Assembly (NCBI GenBank): GCA_036852015.1 | Contig: JAANDG010000329.1 | Span: forward strand, 99,589-163,588 | Source of the DNA: Pelodera strongyloides | Lineage: Eukaryota; Nematoda; Chromadorea; Rhabditida; Rhabditidae | DNA length: 64,000 bases | Direction of reading: 5' to 3' | Part shown: positions 1-12,300 of the stretch, in pieces | How positions within the stretch are numbered: position 1 is the first letter of the stretch | How the letters are laid out: the number at the start of each line of letters is the position of its first letter | The notes under the pieces: generated by a model | What the model saw: the letters and a program-made list of their open reading frames with translations, nothing else | The model's database searches: none | What the model was told of the DNA's origin: nothing | Program-made: the position numbers and the translations under genes

Positions 1-118
1 TCTATGCGTGTTACGGGAATATGTCATCGTACGTACGCTTTTCCATGCACTCAGCCGCAACTAATATTAAACCATATTTTGTCAGTTTACACTGTAGTTT
101 TTTATTCAACTACGTCAT

Positions 119-468
119 TTAACTTTTCTCTGAAAACTGCTCTCCTACCCGTATCGCCTTTTCCACGAGGTAGTTGCGGCGATTTTTGGTCAGTCTTCTT
201 ATGGCGGCCAGCTCGACTCCGAATGTGTGAGCGAGTTGTTCGCAGGTTCCAGGATGGATAGGCGTCGAGAGGCCATCGCCAACTATTTCCTGAAGGTGGT
301 TCTATATCCATCGCAATACTAAGAATATATTATTTGTAAAATAAGATTTAGGAATACTGTAGTTTAAAAAAAGAAGATTAAAGCGGGGACTGAATTCAGG
401 CCCTTCAGGGACCCTAAAGTAGTAGCTACCGTAATCTTTTTCCGTGGACTCTGTAGATATGAAATAAC

Positions 469-500
<32 letters not shown>

Positions 501-971
501 TAGACAGAGTGAGATTAGAGAGAGACAGAGTGACAGAAATGAAGAGAGAAGAAAGAGGATAGAGAGAGATAAGAAAGGATGTTGAGAATGGGAGAGAGAG
601 AGATTTTTGGGAAACGATAGATACTGCAGTTAAAAAAGATCGACGAAGATTGAGAAAGGGAGAAAGGCACGAGAAACAGAGAGAGAGAGAGAGAAAGAGA
701 GAGAGAGGGGGAAAGAGAGAGAGAGAGATCTTTTTCAAGCGACAAGTATAAATTTATGCCAATATTGAAGACCAATGGCGCGTAATGCACTGTGGTGGGA
801 CACGTATATTCTAAAGTATATTTATATTTTTGTGTACGTAATAAATATTATTAGATTACTTTACTTTGGGCATATTTACCTTAATTAAGTAAAATCTAAA
901 GTCTCAAAAAAATGTAAACTCACTCGTATTGCTTGACGTAACAGCGGTGGCTCGACCGGGGCTCGGACCAT
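119..971 (-). CDS. Small two-exon hypothetical protein (about 72 aa)
   Basis: Exons are 971-924 and 289-119, both on the minus strand. The first starts with ATG directly after a TTTCAG acceptor, which would suit a spliced-leader site, and encodes MVRAPVEPPLLRQAIR before a GTGAGT donor. The second follows CCTTCAG in the same phase and runs 56 codons to TAA. It is Cys-poor and basic, with an LRQAIREIVGDGL stretch and a helix-turn-helix-like run around CEQLAHTFGVELAAIRRLTK. An AATAAA lies about 15 bases past the stop (plus-strand TTTATT near 99-104). GC content is higher than in the flanks, as for the other real exons here. The intron holds a GA microsatellite. I do not recognise the family. The first ATG could be an internal exon of a longer gene whose upstream exons I cannot see. 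Confidence 0.45.
463..735. repeat. GA/CT-rich microsatellite block
   Basis: Interrupted (GA)n purine tract inside the intron of the small gene at 119-971. The Ser/Leu-rich open frames over it are composition artefacts. Confidence 0.9.
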
Positions 972-2470
972 CTGAAATCATGTAAATGTTATACCGTAGT
1001 AAGATTAGAAAAATTAACATATTCTCCAAAAAAATTTACGATCGACAATGGGCTACTGCACTCTATATGATTATACATTGCATGAAAACAGTAAAATAAA
1101 ACAAGATACCGATATACACAAAAATTGAAATAAATTGAGTCTATGCAACAAGGCAGCAACAAGGCGAACTAAACTAATATATGAAAATAAAATCAAAGGA
1201 AGAAACATTCCTAAAAAAAAGCTTTAAAATATGACTTTCGAAAAAATACGCGGTCGGCCTAATTTTTTATTTATTCTAAAGTGCAAGCATTGAGAATACT
1301 GTATGATTATATTAGCATAAATAAGTATTGTTACCAATGAAAAACTCGAACTATGGCAGTAACGCGCTATAGGATAAGAGAATAAAAACAAGACTATTTG
1401 CAATTTTCATATCTTTGCGCTGCGCAACATCACAAATCTGTCAGAAACATGATTATTCTGAAAGAGGCGAAACTTGCAAACGGATAAACATGTGTAAAAA
1501 AATATGAAAAGGAATTTTGAGTGCGCGCCAAAATGAAAGTGCGTGAATTAAGCGAAAATGCATTTTATTACTGCAAAGCACCACTATCTATACTCGATTT
1601 TAGAGAGAAACGGCAGTGAGCGGTTAGCAATGTGCAACGCTGATAGTTAAAAAGTCGATAAGTACCAGATAGTGTGTGTGCGAGAGATAGATAGATAGAG
1701 AGACAGAGAGATTGAGGAGAGGCAACAGTTAGCGATTAGCGCGGACATTGCTGACCGCGACGCGATGCTGACATCTGAGCAACGCCGACATATAGGGAAT
1801 AAACGCACAGCTGACACTGTGAACTAGTTGAGGAAAAGAAATGTACTATGCACTTGTACTTTCAAGCTGCTGAGAAATTTTTTTCTGATTACAAAGCAAG
1901 TGCTTATAGAAATGACGGTTTATATTCTTTTGTTGGTTTGCCTATATGATAGATCTAAGTTCAGCATCTATTTAAAATTTCGTCGATCCCTAAGCTTTCT
2001 AATTAGCTTTCTAAATTAATTATATTCGATCAGGGTAGTCGCATTTGTACGCACCTTACTGTCATCTTTATTTACCAATAAGGTTGTACTGATAATTGAT
2101 GAAAGGCAAAATGACCAATTAACTAATTACAGTAAGTAAATAAATGAATCGGGAAGTTGGTTCGGTGTTTTATAAAAAGCTCAAAGACCATATTAAAAGA
2201 ATACTAATTCGAAGAAAAATGCAAATCAGTAGTCAATGAAGGCCCATGATCACCCCATCATACGTGTAGTTTGTAGTATAAAGGGGCGGAGCTGTCCATT
2301 AGAGATACTCACAATGAGAGACTTATACAGTATTGATCGGTTTGGAAGACAGGTAATCACGACTGAATGAATCATCCTCATAACGATGAAACTTTAAAGT
2401 TTGGCTCCTTTGCGCATCAGATATAATGTGGTCAACAAGCATGTGCTAACATGCAACTTTAAAATTTGCA
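972..2470. other. Intergenic, no gene seen
   Basis: AT-rich sequence with a short GATA/GAGA tract near 1675-1710. No exon-like segment with splice sites and coherent coding could be recognised on either strand. Confidence 0.5.
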
Positions 2471-2479
2471 TAGAAATTA

Positions 2480-2640
2480 TAACAGAAAGATGGAGAAAGA
2501 GGGAGAGAAGAGGCATGAGGGAAAAGGAAGAGAAAGAGTAGAGAGGGACATAGAGAGACAGAGTGAGAGAGTGAGCGAACGCGAGAGAGAGTGAGCGAGC
2601 GAGAGAGAGAGAGAGAGGAAGAGGGTGTTCACCAGAGAGT
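2480..2640. repeat. GA-rich microsatellite
   Basis: Imperfect GAGA and GAGCGA repeats. The open frames on the opposite strand are Ser/Leu low-complexity shadows. Confidence 0.85.
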
Positions 2641-2740
2641 GAGAGTGAAGTTGAGATAGCCGCCGATAACCTAACACCCATTATGGCCGGTACACACGGT
2701 GAACTCAAGATAAACATGCAATACAGGAAATATAGAAACT

Positions 2741-2960
2741 ATTTGGTGACGGATCCCTGGTCCGTGGTCTGACCGTGGCATCTAGTTGATGACCATTTGA
2801 ACACATTGACGGGACCAACTTTCCTCGAAAACCGTCGTAAAGGGGTCACCACATAGTCTCCAAATGGGCACTAGCCAGCCACCAAATGGTTTTTTATGGG
2901 TGAAAGCCATTCGGTGACCGGCGACGCCCGGCCAGTTTCGGAGGTTTTGGCAATTAGTTA
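2741..2960. repeat. Dispersed repeat with CACCAAATGG-type ends
   Basis: About 200 bp with inverted arms of the kind ATTTGGTGACGG / CCACCAAATGG, and a centre containing CGAAAACCGTCG. Related copies lie at 6745-6955 and 14645-14830, and part of one at 63840-63900. No coding capacity is visible, so a non-autonomous element is the likely reading. Confidence 0.6.
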
Positions 2961-3424
2961 GTTTTTTTTTGTGCGAAAATTCCAAATGATCGCGAATTTG
3001 TAGTAAACATCAATAGCACGAACCATGAACATTCATTAGCCTTGTTCGTCACTAAGTGTAAGTCACATATTTTTAAATTCCCACATATGTGAGCGCACCA
3101 AGGGTCGCCAGAGTTGCGCGTAGGGGTGCTGAATTTCAGTTGGCGCACGCAGTCTTTTTAGTAGACGCGGTAGGTGTGCAATGGGTACGCCGTCACGCAT
3201 ATGCGCACACATCGCATTCGCAGTCCGCAGCTCACTCTAGATGTGGTGCACTAAAAGGAGATAAAGAGTATATCAACCGAATCCGCAGAAACGGTGCACC
3301 GGGGTCCGGTTCATTTCTGAAGCCATCGGCTAACTGGCCTTTAAACTTCCCGGAGACCAATTTTCTCGGGAAGCCTATGTATCTCCGCCGGTTTTACCCA
3401 GCTACCAAACTTTTACACATTTAA

Positions 3425-3500
3425 AGGGATGAAGGGGTTCCGGGCGGGGCTCGAACCAGCGACCGGTGGCGTGGAGCAAGGCTCTTGTCACTCCTAGCAA
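3425..3500 (-). repeat. tRNA-like sequence / SINE fragment
   Basis: On the minus strand a pol III B-box-like GGTTCGAGCCCC follows, about 45 bases on, an A-box-like GCTAGGAGTGA. A full cloverleaf does not form, so a tRNA-derived SINE or tRNA relic is more likely than a working tRNA. Confidence 0.35.
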
Positions 3501-4717
3501 GTACCCCAAGCCTTGGTCCAATAATTATTAATAACATAATTGAAAGAGTATATAAAGAAAACTGGTTGTGAGCAATCTTTTTCTGATCCGTCTGGCGCAT
3601 TCTGAACCTGTCCACTATTTTACTTCTTCAGGTTGAGGACTTGAGATCTTTTATTTATTTACTACGTTTCACAGAGTACCTAAATTTACTTACCATTGCA
3701 AAACTTTAGTGAGTTTTCTTATCTGTTTTCCAATGGTTATTCCACTCAATTTCAATATCAATACGGGGTAAAAAGATACAGTTTTATACGTAATACTTTC
3801 CTTGTAAGTTCGAATTGAGCATTTATGACGGAATTTACAACAAAACGGTTGTGTGTTTTATTGGTTCTTGCTTTCTTAGGTTTGTTAGCGTCACTGCGAT
3901 TCTCACGGAGATTTTAAATGTCTGATGGCTAACAAAGTACAGTTTCCCAGAACTCTACATGTTTTCTTATTAGTATAGAGTAACAAACCAAACCATAAAA
4001 GTACTTGCTTGGACCAAAAGAGTTCCACGAAACATATCCATTTTCTCTTTTTGCTTGAATGAGCTTTATTTTTTCGAGAGAGAGAGAAAGAGAGTTAGAG
4101 AGAGAGAGAGCGAGATAGAGAGAGAAGTAAAGCATATTGCCATTCATTCTTCATTCTCTGGGGTCCTTGTTGATATGGTAACCAAAACCAAACGAGTGTG
4201 GCCCAGTTTTCCAATAACTAGTTTTTTACTGCTTTACAAGTTTAAGTGTTTTAGTTGGCAAGTTTAGTTAGAATTATTAACTAAAACTTGTTGTTAGTAT
4301 GTTAATTCTATTGAAGAACTAATTCTTTGCGTGTGTGAAGGTCACTGATTTGACTGATTTAATCGACCGAATTTTTGTAATATAGAAAGCTTTTGATTTC
4401 TTGCGCTCAATTTGAATAACTTAAGTTAGGTTTTTAGTTTTATTTATTTTCATCGCACCAAAAATTAAAAATGTTGAATTTACTGGCATGCTCCCAACCG
4501 CAAGGGTGCCCCAATACCCAATACCAATAGTGTCCACGCTGTTTCGCGAATAATTATTTTCGTACTTTTCTTCGTATTGCAAACATAGTATGTTTCGTAA
4601 TATTTGGATTTTGAACATCCGTATCTCTTAGTTTCCTAACCTTACAATTAGTGCATAATAGCGAGGCGTTTCTTTGTAAGTACAAACGATTTTGCTATGG
4701 GACTTTATCGGTTGACA
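3501..4717. other. Intergenic, no gene seen
   Basis: AT-rich, with a GA microsatellite at about 4075-4127. No supported exon. Confidence 0.5.
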
Positions 4718-5296
4718 GAGGCCGTTTTCACCAACATTTACTTCTGTCAAAAAGGGTACTTCAGTCAAAAGCGCGCGGTACTTCTGGTTTCACCAACATT
4801 TACTTCTGTCAAAAAGGTACTTAGGTTAAGTACCTTTTTGACAGAAGTACGCTTTTAACACGGGAGGCGTACTTTCACCAAAAAGGTGAAAGTAAGCCTG
4901 ACTTCAGTTTTTTCTCTTTTATGAAGACTAATTAACTTAATTTGTTTAATTATTGTATGGTTTTTATGGTAAATAAGTTTTGTAAACATTAATTGACAAT
5001 GATTTCAGTTTTTGGATCACATTTCACATATTAATAAAGTGATTACACGCTTGATTATTTATATATTTCTTGTTTACATGGTAAACAACTTTTAGTAATT
5101 ACTTAGATGTGCATCATATTCGTTTTAAAACGTAATCTAACTGTTATCCAACGTTTTCCTTCGAAAAAAGTAAATGTTGGTGAAATCCATCAAAAAGCGT
5201 GTGGCAGCGTACTTCAGTCATAAATTTACTTAACCTAAGTACCTTTTTGATTGTCAAAAATTTATGACAGAAGTAAATGTTGGTGAAAACGGCCTT
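4718..5296. mobile_element. Palindromic MITE with GAGGCCG...CACCAAC ends
   Basis: The left end GAGGCCGTTTTCACCAAC is mirrored at the right by GTTGGTGAAAACGGCCTT, and further inverted blocks carry TACTTCTGTCAAAAA. No open frame spans it. Related ends occur at 5822-5957 and 47694-48641, which suggests one DNA-transposon-derived family with internal sequences of different length. Confidence 0.75.
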
Positions 5297-5821
5297 GGTT
5301 GTACCTAATAAGCTAGAATCATAGACGTTTTGGCTAAAAATGCATTGTAGATTTCAGCTCTATGACTCGTTGCCAGTTTCTCTCAAAATTAATGAACACA
5401 TTATAACAAAATGATTAATATCTTTTCTTTATTTAAATCACATTTGAATTATTTTTTTGTAAAAAAAATATTTCTCAGAAATTCATTCTATCAAAGTTCA
5501 AAGTCTTTGAAATTTCGACTCCAGCTCAGAACTACAAAGATTAGCACTATCAATAAGATTTCACAATAATAAATTATGAATCAGTGTTGCTTCTTTGGCG
5601 CATTACATTGTACCTACTATTGTTAATTCTTTACAAAAGAAATAATCCAATATGCCTTCATCATATGGTCTAGTAGTTAGTACTATATAAACAATAGCAA
5701 TAGCAATACATCTGTATCATGATCCTTATGCTTATATGGATCAGCAAATACATTTTTGTGTTGTAAATTTTTCAAGCAGCTCCACGGATGAAGTTGATTA
5801 TTACTTTTGTTTTGGTGTTCA

Positions 5822-5957
5822 GAGGCCGTATTCACCAACACGCAGGGAGCCTTCCCCGGCCTCCCCAGGGAGCTAAAGTAGAGTGTGCGAGAGCAGAAGG
5901 ATTCAGAGCGTCCGTGAGCTTAGGGAGGGCTCCCTGTGTGTTGGTGAATACGGCCTC
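5822..5957. mobile_element. Short palindromic element, same end motif
   Basis: Near-perfect inverted repeat from GAGGCCGTATTCACCAAC to GTTGGTGAATACGGCCTC, with inner arms GGGAGCC / GGCTCCC. At 136 bp it would fold as one hairpin. Confidence 0.75.
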
Positions 5958-6744
5958 AGACTATTTCTTCTTAGGCTCTTGATTTCATCCCTTTTCTCGC
6001 TAACTATGGCTATGACCTTATTATGTTTCACGACACAAATATGTTGATGTACACATGCAACGATGAAACAATCACAAAGATTGGTGCGCAAATTGAAAGC
6101 GCGCGTCTTCAGCTTTCCCAGAAACGTAGCGTCTCCACCCTCCGGTTTTTTACCATTGTATGCTGAAACTTGACTATTACGACTTTTACGTAGTTGATGC
6201 CACGAGATGCGAAATTCCTGGTTAACAATATTTATGTCTAATGATCGAATATATTATTGAATATATTATCCAATGATACAAAGAATACTTATGTATCAAT
6301 GGTTTTATTTTACAGAGCGTCGTTACTTCACTCGCGCGACTTGTTCCATGAACAACTAAATCTTTTATGAATCACATGATAACATGAAGGCAATTAACTG
6401 CCTAATTGTTTTTTTAAATTGCTTTAAAATTGAACTTTTTCGACTAATTAGGGCCTAGTTAATTCTTAATGTTTATTGCTATCAAGGGACTAATTAGAGA
6501 GAACATTTAAAGGGAGTGATAATGTATTCTTTGTGCCTTGTTCTTGTTTTCACTTATGATTAGAATAAATAGGGGTGTAACTGCGCCCAAAAGCTCAATC
6601 GCCAGCGGAAGAAAAATACTTTATTTAAATTAAGACCCATTTAAAATTTATAAAAATCCAGAATATGTTGTGAGAGTTTTTTTTCAACGTACAAACAGCA
6701 CTTTGTGGTTTTCTGGTTGGAAAAAGAAGGTCCATAAGAAATGG

Positions 6745-6955
6745 GTGAACCCATTTGGTGACGGTTCACTGGTTTTTTCGTGGGTCAGTCCGTTTGGTGA
6801 CCACTTCGTGACCATCTGGTGAACATTTCATCGAAAACCGTTATGAATTGGTCACCAAATAGTCACGAACCAGTCGGAACCAGTGAACAGATGTTTTTCC
6901 GGCAAAAACCTTTTGGTGACGGACCAACGACGGGTTTTCTGTGGGTTTGATAACT
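6745..6955. repeat. Dispersed CACCAAATGG-type repeat, second copy
   Basis: Shares CCATTTGGTGACGG, a central CGAAAACCGTTATG and a closing TTTTGGTGACGG with the copy at 2741-2960. Confidence 0.6.
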
Positions 6956-7717
6956 CAATCGTTTTCCTGTGCTCACAACAGATTCGGAGTATCCACACCT
7001 TTCCAACTGGCGTTTACCACTGAACAAAAGTTTTGATTATAAATAACTTAAATTAACATAATAAATAAATAGTAAAACAGTAAAGACCTAGATGTCTATG
7101 GTGTGAAAGAAGTTTTGCTTTGAAATACTTCTGTGGTCTCAGGACTTAAAAACTTGAACATAAATATAAATATGTGTATTTTATAATCGCTTCATTATTG
7201 GAGTTTTCCTCTGAACATTGTTATTACATTTATGTCATAATAAGTTCTCTATTAAATGTGAAAATTGTGTATTTTACTTCCGCAATTAAGGAAATATCCA
7301 AATAACTATATTTTTCTATTAATTACAGGATAATTGTGGTCTTGTGCGTGGAAAGGAAATTAATTCCGTAATTGGAATTTTTTTTATTGTATGAGCAGAC
7401 GTGCTTATAAACTTTACATTGGACGGGTAGTAAAGCGAACGAGGAGGTTCGTTGTATTTATTTTAATAATTTTAGAAATTCCCTTTAAAGGAGGAGGCTC
7501 ACGAGAATGAAGTGCTCAAACAGTTTCCTTTTATCGAAGGATAATGGGTTTATCTTCCAAAAAGCAAGTATTATAAGGTTCAGCGCTTTAGTTTGGAGGA
7601 ATTAATTAATCTAAGAACTCGAAGTCAAATAAAATAACCTATCGTATGCAAGGTAGACTTCAAAGCTAAACATGCAAATTTGCAAGTCATTTTGCAAGCC
7701 AGCGTGAGCCTCCTCCT

Positions 7718-8575
7718 TTAAAGGGACAGGCCCATCAAAGTAAACCTATATGTACGATTTCGTCTTAATTTGTATTAAAGGGTCAGGCCCATTTCAAATT
7801 ACCCCCATTTTTGGTGACTACATCGGATTCTCTGTTTCAAATATAGTAGGCTGAATTTTTTTTCCAATTTTCAGTCGCAGAATTCACGCAGTATTCAGCA
7901 ATTTACCATGGCCAGTCATACCCAACTATATATCGCAGTTGTCACGCCCTTCCGCGCTAATTGGGCAACATGCTCTATTGGGCGTGGCATTTGCGATATT
8001 GGCCAATCAGCGCGAATGGGCGTTACAACTGCGATTGATTGTTGTGTATGACTGTCCATGGTAAATTGCTGAATACAGCGTGAACATTGCGACCGAGAAT
8101 TGGAAAAAAATTCAGCCTACTATATTTGAAATGGAGAATCCGATGGAGTCATCAAAAATAGGGGTAATTTGAAATGGGCCTGACCCTTTAAAAGTGTTTA
8201 TTACAATATATGCAAACCAAATTTTATCGACATTCACCCCGGGGAACTTTTTCCGACATTCACCCCGGGGAACTTTATATCTCTCGTTGCCTATCCGCTC
8301 TGGTTGTCTGCTCTCTCGGTTTTTTCTCTGGCACCCGCATGAGAGAGCATACTCTCTCATGCGTAATTTTGTAACTGTGTTATAACATACGCGAAGGAAA
8401 AGAATTATTAGGACTAAATTGATGCAAATACGGTACCCTTATAAGTTGGGCTCGTCGTCAAAAAGTTCCCCGTGGTGAATGTGGATAAAAATTAGTGTGT
8501 ATATATTGTAATAAACGCTGCTAATAAAAAATAGCATGAAATCGTAAATATATGTTTATTTTGATGGGCCTGTCC
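7718..8575. mobile_element. TTAAAGGG palindromic MITE carrying a nested insertion
   Basis: The left end TTAAAGGGACAGGCCCATCA matches inverted sequence at the right (TGATGGGCCTGTCC). The right terminus lacks the last CTTTAA, so it is slightly truncated. The inner part contains an inverted CCCCGGGGAACTTTTT motif. It is interrupted by a second MITE at 7775-8192. The same outer family recurs intact at 34605-35002, and related copies at 40188-40648 and 51625-52043. Confidence 0.7.
7775..8192. mobile_element. Nested TTAAAGGGTCAGGCCC MITE
   Basis: Long palindrome running from TTAAAGGGTCAGGCCCATTT to AAATGGGCCTGACCCTTTAA, inserted inside the element at 7718-8575. The TTAA on each side fits a TTAA target preference. 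Confidence 0.75.
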
Positions 8576-9246
8576 ACGGTGTCAGTCGTTTTGTGAAGAT
8601 CATAGTTATGGGTCCGTGACATTTATAATGTAACCGCGCTAATTGTAATTACCTACTACTCGTACACGAGTAGTACGCCAAATACAAAAATCCGACTTTT
8701 CTCTAAATCACACGTAACCCGAGTCTCTATTTTGTACTTGTTTATAATTTGCGTCATCATAAGTTCACATCGTCTATTTTAATTTTATAACGTTTCGTAC
8801 TGAATTTCTTTCTAGAACAATTCTGTCCTTTAGAAAGTAATTAAAACTAATACAAACGTCATGATTAATGTCTTGTGACATGAAATTATATGCTAAATTC
8901 ATATCATATGGTATTTGAGAATTATAGCTAAAACACTCTCATGAGAACCGGGGCGCGTCACACTGAAAACGCATGATACCGTAATTTTGGAACTTGTCCA
9001 ATTCGTAAAATAAATTAAATCGTGGCGCCTGCAATAGTGCGCGACGCAGGTGAAAATGAATAAATGGCTTTTTATTAATAAGCCAAATTTATAGGCATTC
9101 TTGGACACTTGGCCTATTGCCTTTCGTGCGAAAATAATATATTTTAATAGCACCGATAATATTTAGCATATAATTTCAGCAAATATCATATCTATAAAAA
9201 TTTATCGAACTGCCACGTCGGATAATTATCGATCGCTCTAATTGCC

Positions 9247-9254
9247 TTTTTCAG
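9247..9254 (+). promoter_or_regulatory. Putative trans-splice or 5'-UTR acceptor of the DHHC gene
   Basis: CTTTTTCAG ends at 9254, 49 bases before the ATG at 9304. A nematode spliced leader would join here. An outron or a 5'-UTR intron cannot be told apart from sequence. Confidence 0.5.
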
Positions 9255-9303
9255 ACCATTTCTCCGTGTAATTGCCCGTTTCGGCCCACAAATTGAGCAG
9301 TTC

Positions 9304-12300
9304 ATGGCACGCAGATGGATGCCGTCCACTGCACAGGTAAGCGTTATCCAGCGCTTTAAAGAGATATGCCATGTGGTTTGCAAAAAGTACGCCGAACTCC
9401 CATGTATGCAGACGTCTTCACAAAGAGGCTACAGAACTACCACTATTTTCATGTAATGCACGGAACATGGGAATGAGCTGTCCAAGTACACATAGATTTC
9501 GCAAACCACCTGTTACATCGCTTCAAAGTAGTGTCATGAGTCATGATTCGATATGCCTGACGTCTTTTATGTGAATGCGCTCGTGGCAATAGTTAAACGA
9601 TATGCTTTCGATATTTTTCTTTTTTTTTGGTTATAAAGATTCCGAGTACTCGATTTATTGCAGACATTTGCCTGGGCATTCTTCTTTATTGTGATTCCTA
9701 TGCAATTTATCGTCCATACTGTACTATTTACTCCCTATATGGCTATTTTCTTCGTAGTAGGTAAGTGTTGCGGTCAATATTTGCTATGATAAGAGTAAAG
9801 CGGGAGAGCGATATAATATAGGGCAAGCAATTTATACTGGATCGGCTATATCATCAACCATCATACTTTCACAATAGAACATTGAAGCATGAATCTTAAT
9901 AAATGGTCGATACTCCATTATTTGTCGCAATTACTGTAATTGTAAAAGATCACGTTGATAGAGATGATTTCCATCACTTGTTTTGGTTTTGTTGAGCTGC
10001 CTAAAAAAGGCAATTAATACCCACATTCCTTACCTTATACATTAGGAAATGTCACTATTTCATTAATTCCCAAGGGAATATTATACGGGGAAATTAGTCG
10101 CATCCAATATATGTATAATACTTCTAATATACTTTAGGTGTATTTCTAATTTACGCTCAAGTACTGTATTTAACGTTTTACGAAGCTGTTCCCGATGCAC
10201 TACGGGAAAAGAGGAAAGTTCAGGTGAGATTTACATTACTAAATATTCCTTCGAGAAAATCAGAAAGCAAAATTAATGGTTTGACAAGATTTTTAAACTT
10301 TTACTTTTTGTTAGTGTCAGTAGCACGGCGTTATTTCCTGTAAATCCTGGGTTATGTAAGCTTACAGTGATTTTAGGGGGATGAGTGTTTTATATTGGAA
10401 ACTTTGGGGTATTTTATGAGCGAGAGGTTGAGAGGGCGAGAGATGGATTTGAGTGTGAGAGATAATGAGGAAAAGAGGAGTTAGGGAGAGAGAGAGGGGG
10501 AGAGAGATAAGGATGCCGCACGTAGAGTTCGAGAAACAAAGACAACGGTAGTACTGGAAACCATAGGCTTTATGCTAATTCACAATCAGTCTTATCCTTA
10601 TTCTGCTTTCAGGGCTTCAAACCTCTGCCCTACGATCCACTCAGAAATCGCCACGTGATCGAGGACTCAAAATGCAATATCTGCCAAATTCAAGTGTAAG
10701 TTAGTTGTTACATTTAAGCTCTAATATTATAGGATAAAGCTGGAAGATACAGCGAAGGGAGGGTGAGAAGAGGGACAAAAATAGTTTTGCCGTTATAAAA
10801 TAAGGTATATTCAAATTATTTCCACACTTGTGTATGATGGTTGCGGTGAGCCTTGCTGAGCTAGCCTCGGCTTCAGGTTTACGCCTCCCAAATGACTGAA
10901 ATATGTATATATCTGAAATCTGTATATATATCTGAAACTTCTAGAGAACCACAAACAAAGCACTGCCGGCGATGTAATATGTGCGTGGAACGGTTTGATC
11001 ACCACTGTGTTTGGTTGAATAATTGCATTGGCAAGAACAATTACTTGTAAGATTTAAATTTAATTTTTCAATATTTTTGACGTAAAATGTTTTCTAAACA
11101 TTCGCTTACTACACCTACACGACATGCCGAACAACATATATGTCGTGGAAAACTGTGAACTTATGTTGTAGTTATCTTGATTGTAGTCTATGGTTTGAAC
11201 TAAATATTACTAGTGTATATATATAACTAATTCAGTATTACTTATTTCAGAAAATTCCTTCTGCTTGTCTTCACTCTCTTCACTTATTCATCTCTAAACT
11301 GTATGGTCTCCCTCGTCTTGTTGTTTCTCTGGTTCTCGAGGAATCCAGCGTTACAAGTTGGTGAGTTGGTTTGGCCCAGATTACGGGATCCAGCTGTCTA
11401 GGGTGGGCCAGATACTGCGCAAATGGGAGATTTCGAAAAGCTTTATTCGCGCGCCTATGGCATACCCGTCGTTCGAGAGCAGTTGTGCGAGCAGACACGT
11501 ACTCGCGCAGATTTCACATTTACACTAACACATGTGCGCGGCGCTTTTGCTTAATTTCAAAGAGACCCATTATTCCACTAGGGGTGTTGAATCGGAAATT
11601 AGACTACGTTGGGTATTCAAATTTGGAGTGATTTGCATAATTGTTTTCAGACAGGTTTCGTGACGTCATTCAACTCCCATTCACCATATACGGTATCTCC
11701 GAGTTCAACATCTGGCTCTGGATGGCCGTTACGATAGTGTGCGTTTTTCTAAATATGAGCTGCTAGGCCCATAAATTACAAACAAAATGTATTTGTTTTG
11801 TGGTTTTCTAGCTTGTTTGAAACGTTGATTATTGACTGAATTGCAGTATGGCAAATCATAGTTTTCAAACTAAAAAAAATCTTAGCTAGATTGAAAATTT
11901 TCAGGGTCTTTGCCACAAGCGTACTGACGGGAGCTCTCACTGGACATCTACTCTTATTTCACATCCGATTGGGTAAAGTAAACTTTTAGTGGTTAACTAA
12001 TTGGGTAAAATTTCACATCCGATTGGGTAAACTTTTAATGTTTCACTAAAGTGCGGCACCCGTGCACTTCCATATTTTTCTGTGAGAAAACTGTAAAAGC
12101 CATTAGATAACGCTCGATGCATTCTAGGCAATATCCACAAAAATAGACCGCAGCAAGAGACAAATATTCCGATTTATAAATTGGCCCTGATATAGATATT
12201 CATTGAATAATGAATAGTCAGAGTATATCTATATTTCCAAAAGATTCCCGCAATACGACCAGTTTTGCGGTTTGTCCATCTGCAGGCTACAGTATCGCTC

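Larger units (their letters stand above)
5958..9246. other. Intergenic, repeats only
   Basis: No supported exon. It holds the dispersed repeat at 6745-6955 and the nested palindromic elements at 7718-8575. Confidence 0.5.

Noticed and set aside
364..790. Ser/Leu-rich open frames on the minus strand
   Set aside because: They come from the (GA)n microsatellite, which is open in several frames at once; no splice or start context.
3089..3424. 111-codon plus-strand frame
   Set aside because: No recognisable domain or splice context, and it continues into repeat-like sequence with CCGGAGACC and GAAAACCG-type motifs.
5788..5820. MKLIITFVLVF, a possible signal peptide
   Set aside because: The frame runs straight into the palindromic element at 5822 and no downstream exon could be joined.
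9192..9383. Minus-strand frame with [12 protein letters not shown], vaguely transposase-like
   Set aside because: It is antisense to the DHHC first exon and leader, which has clear splice sites and phase agreement; no other transposase motif.
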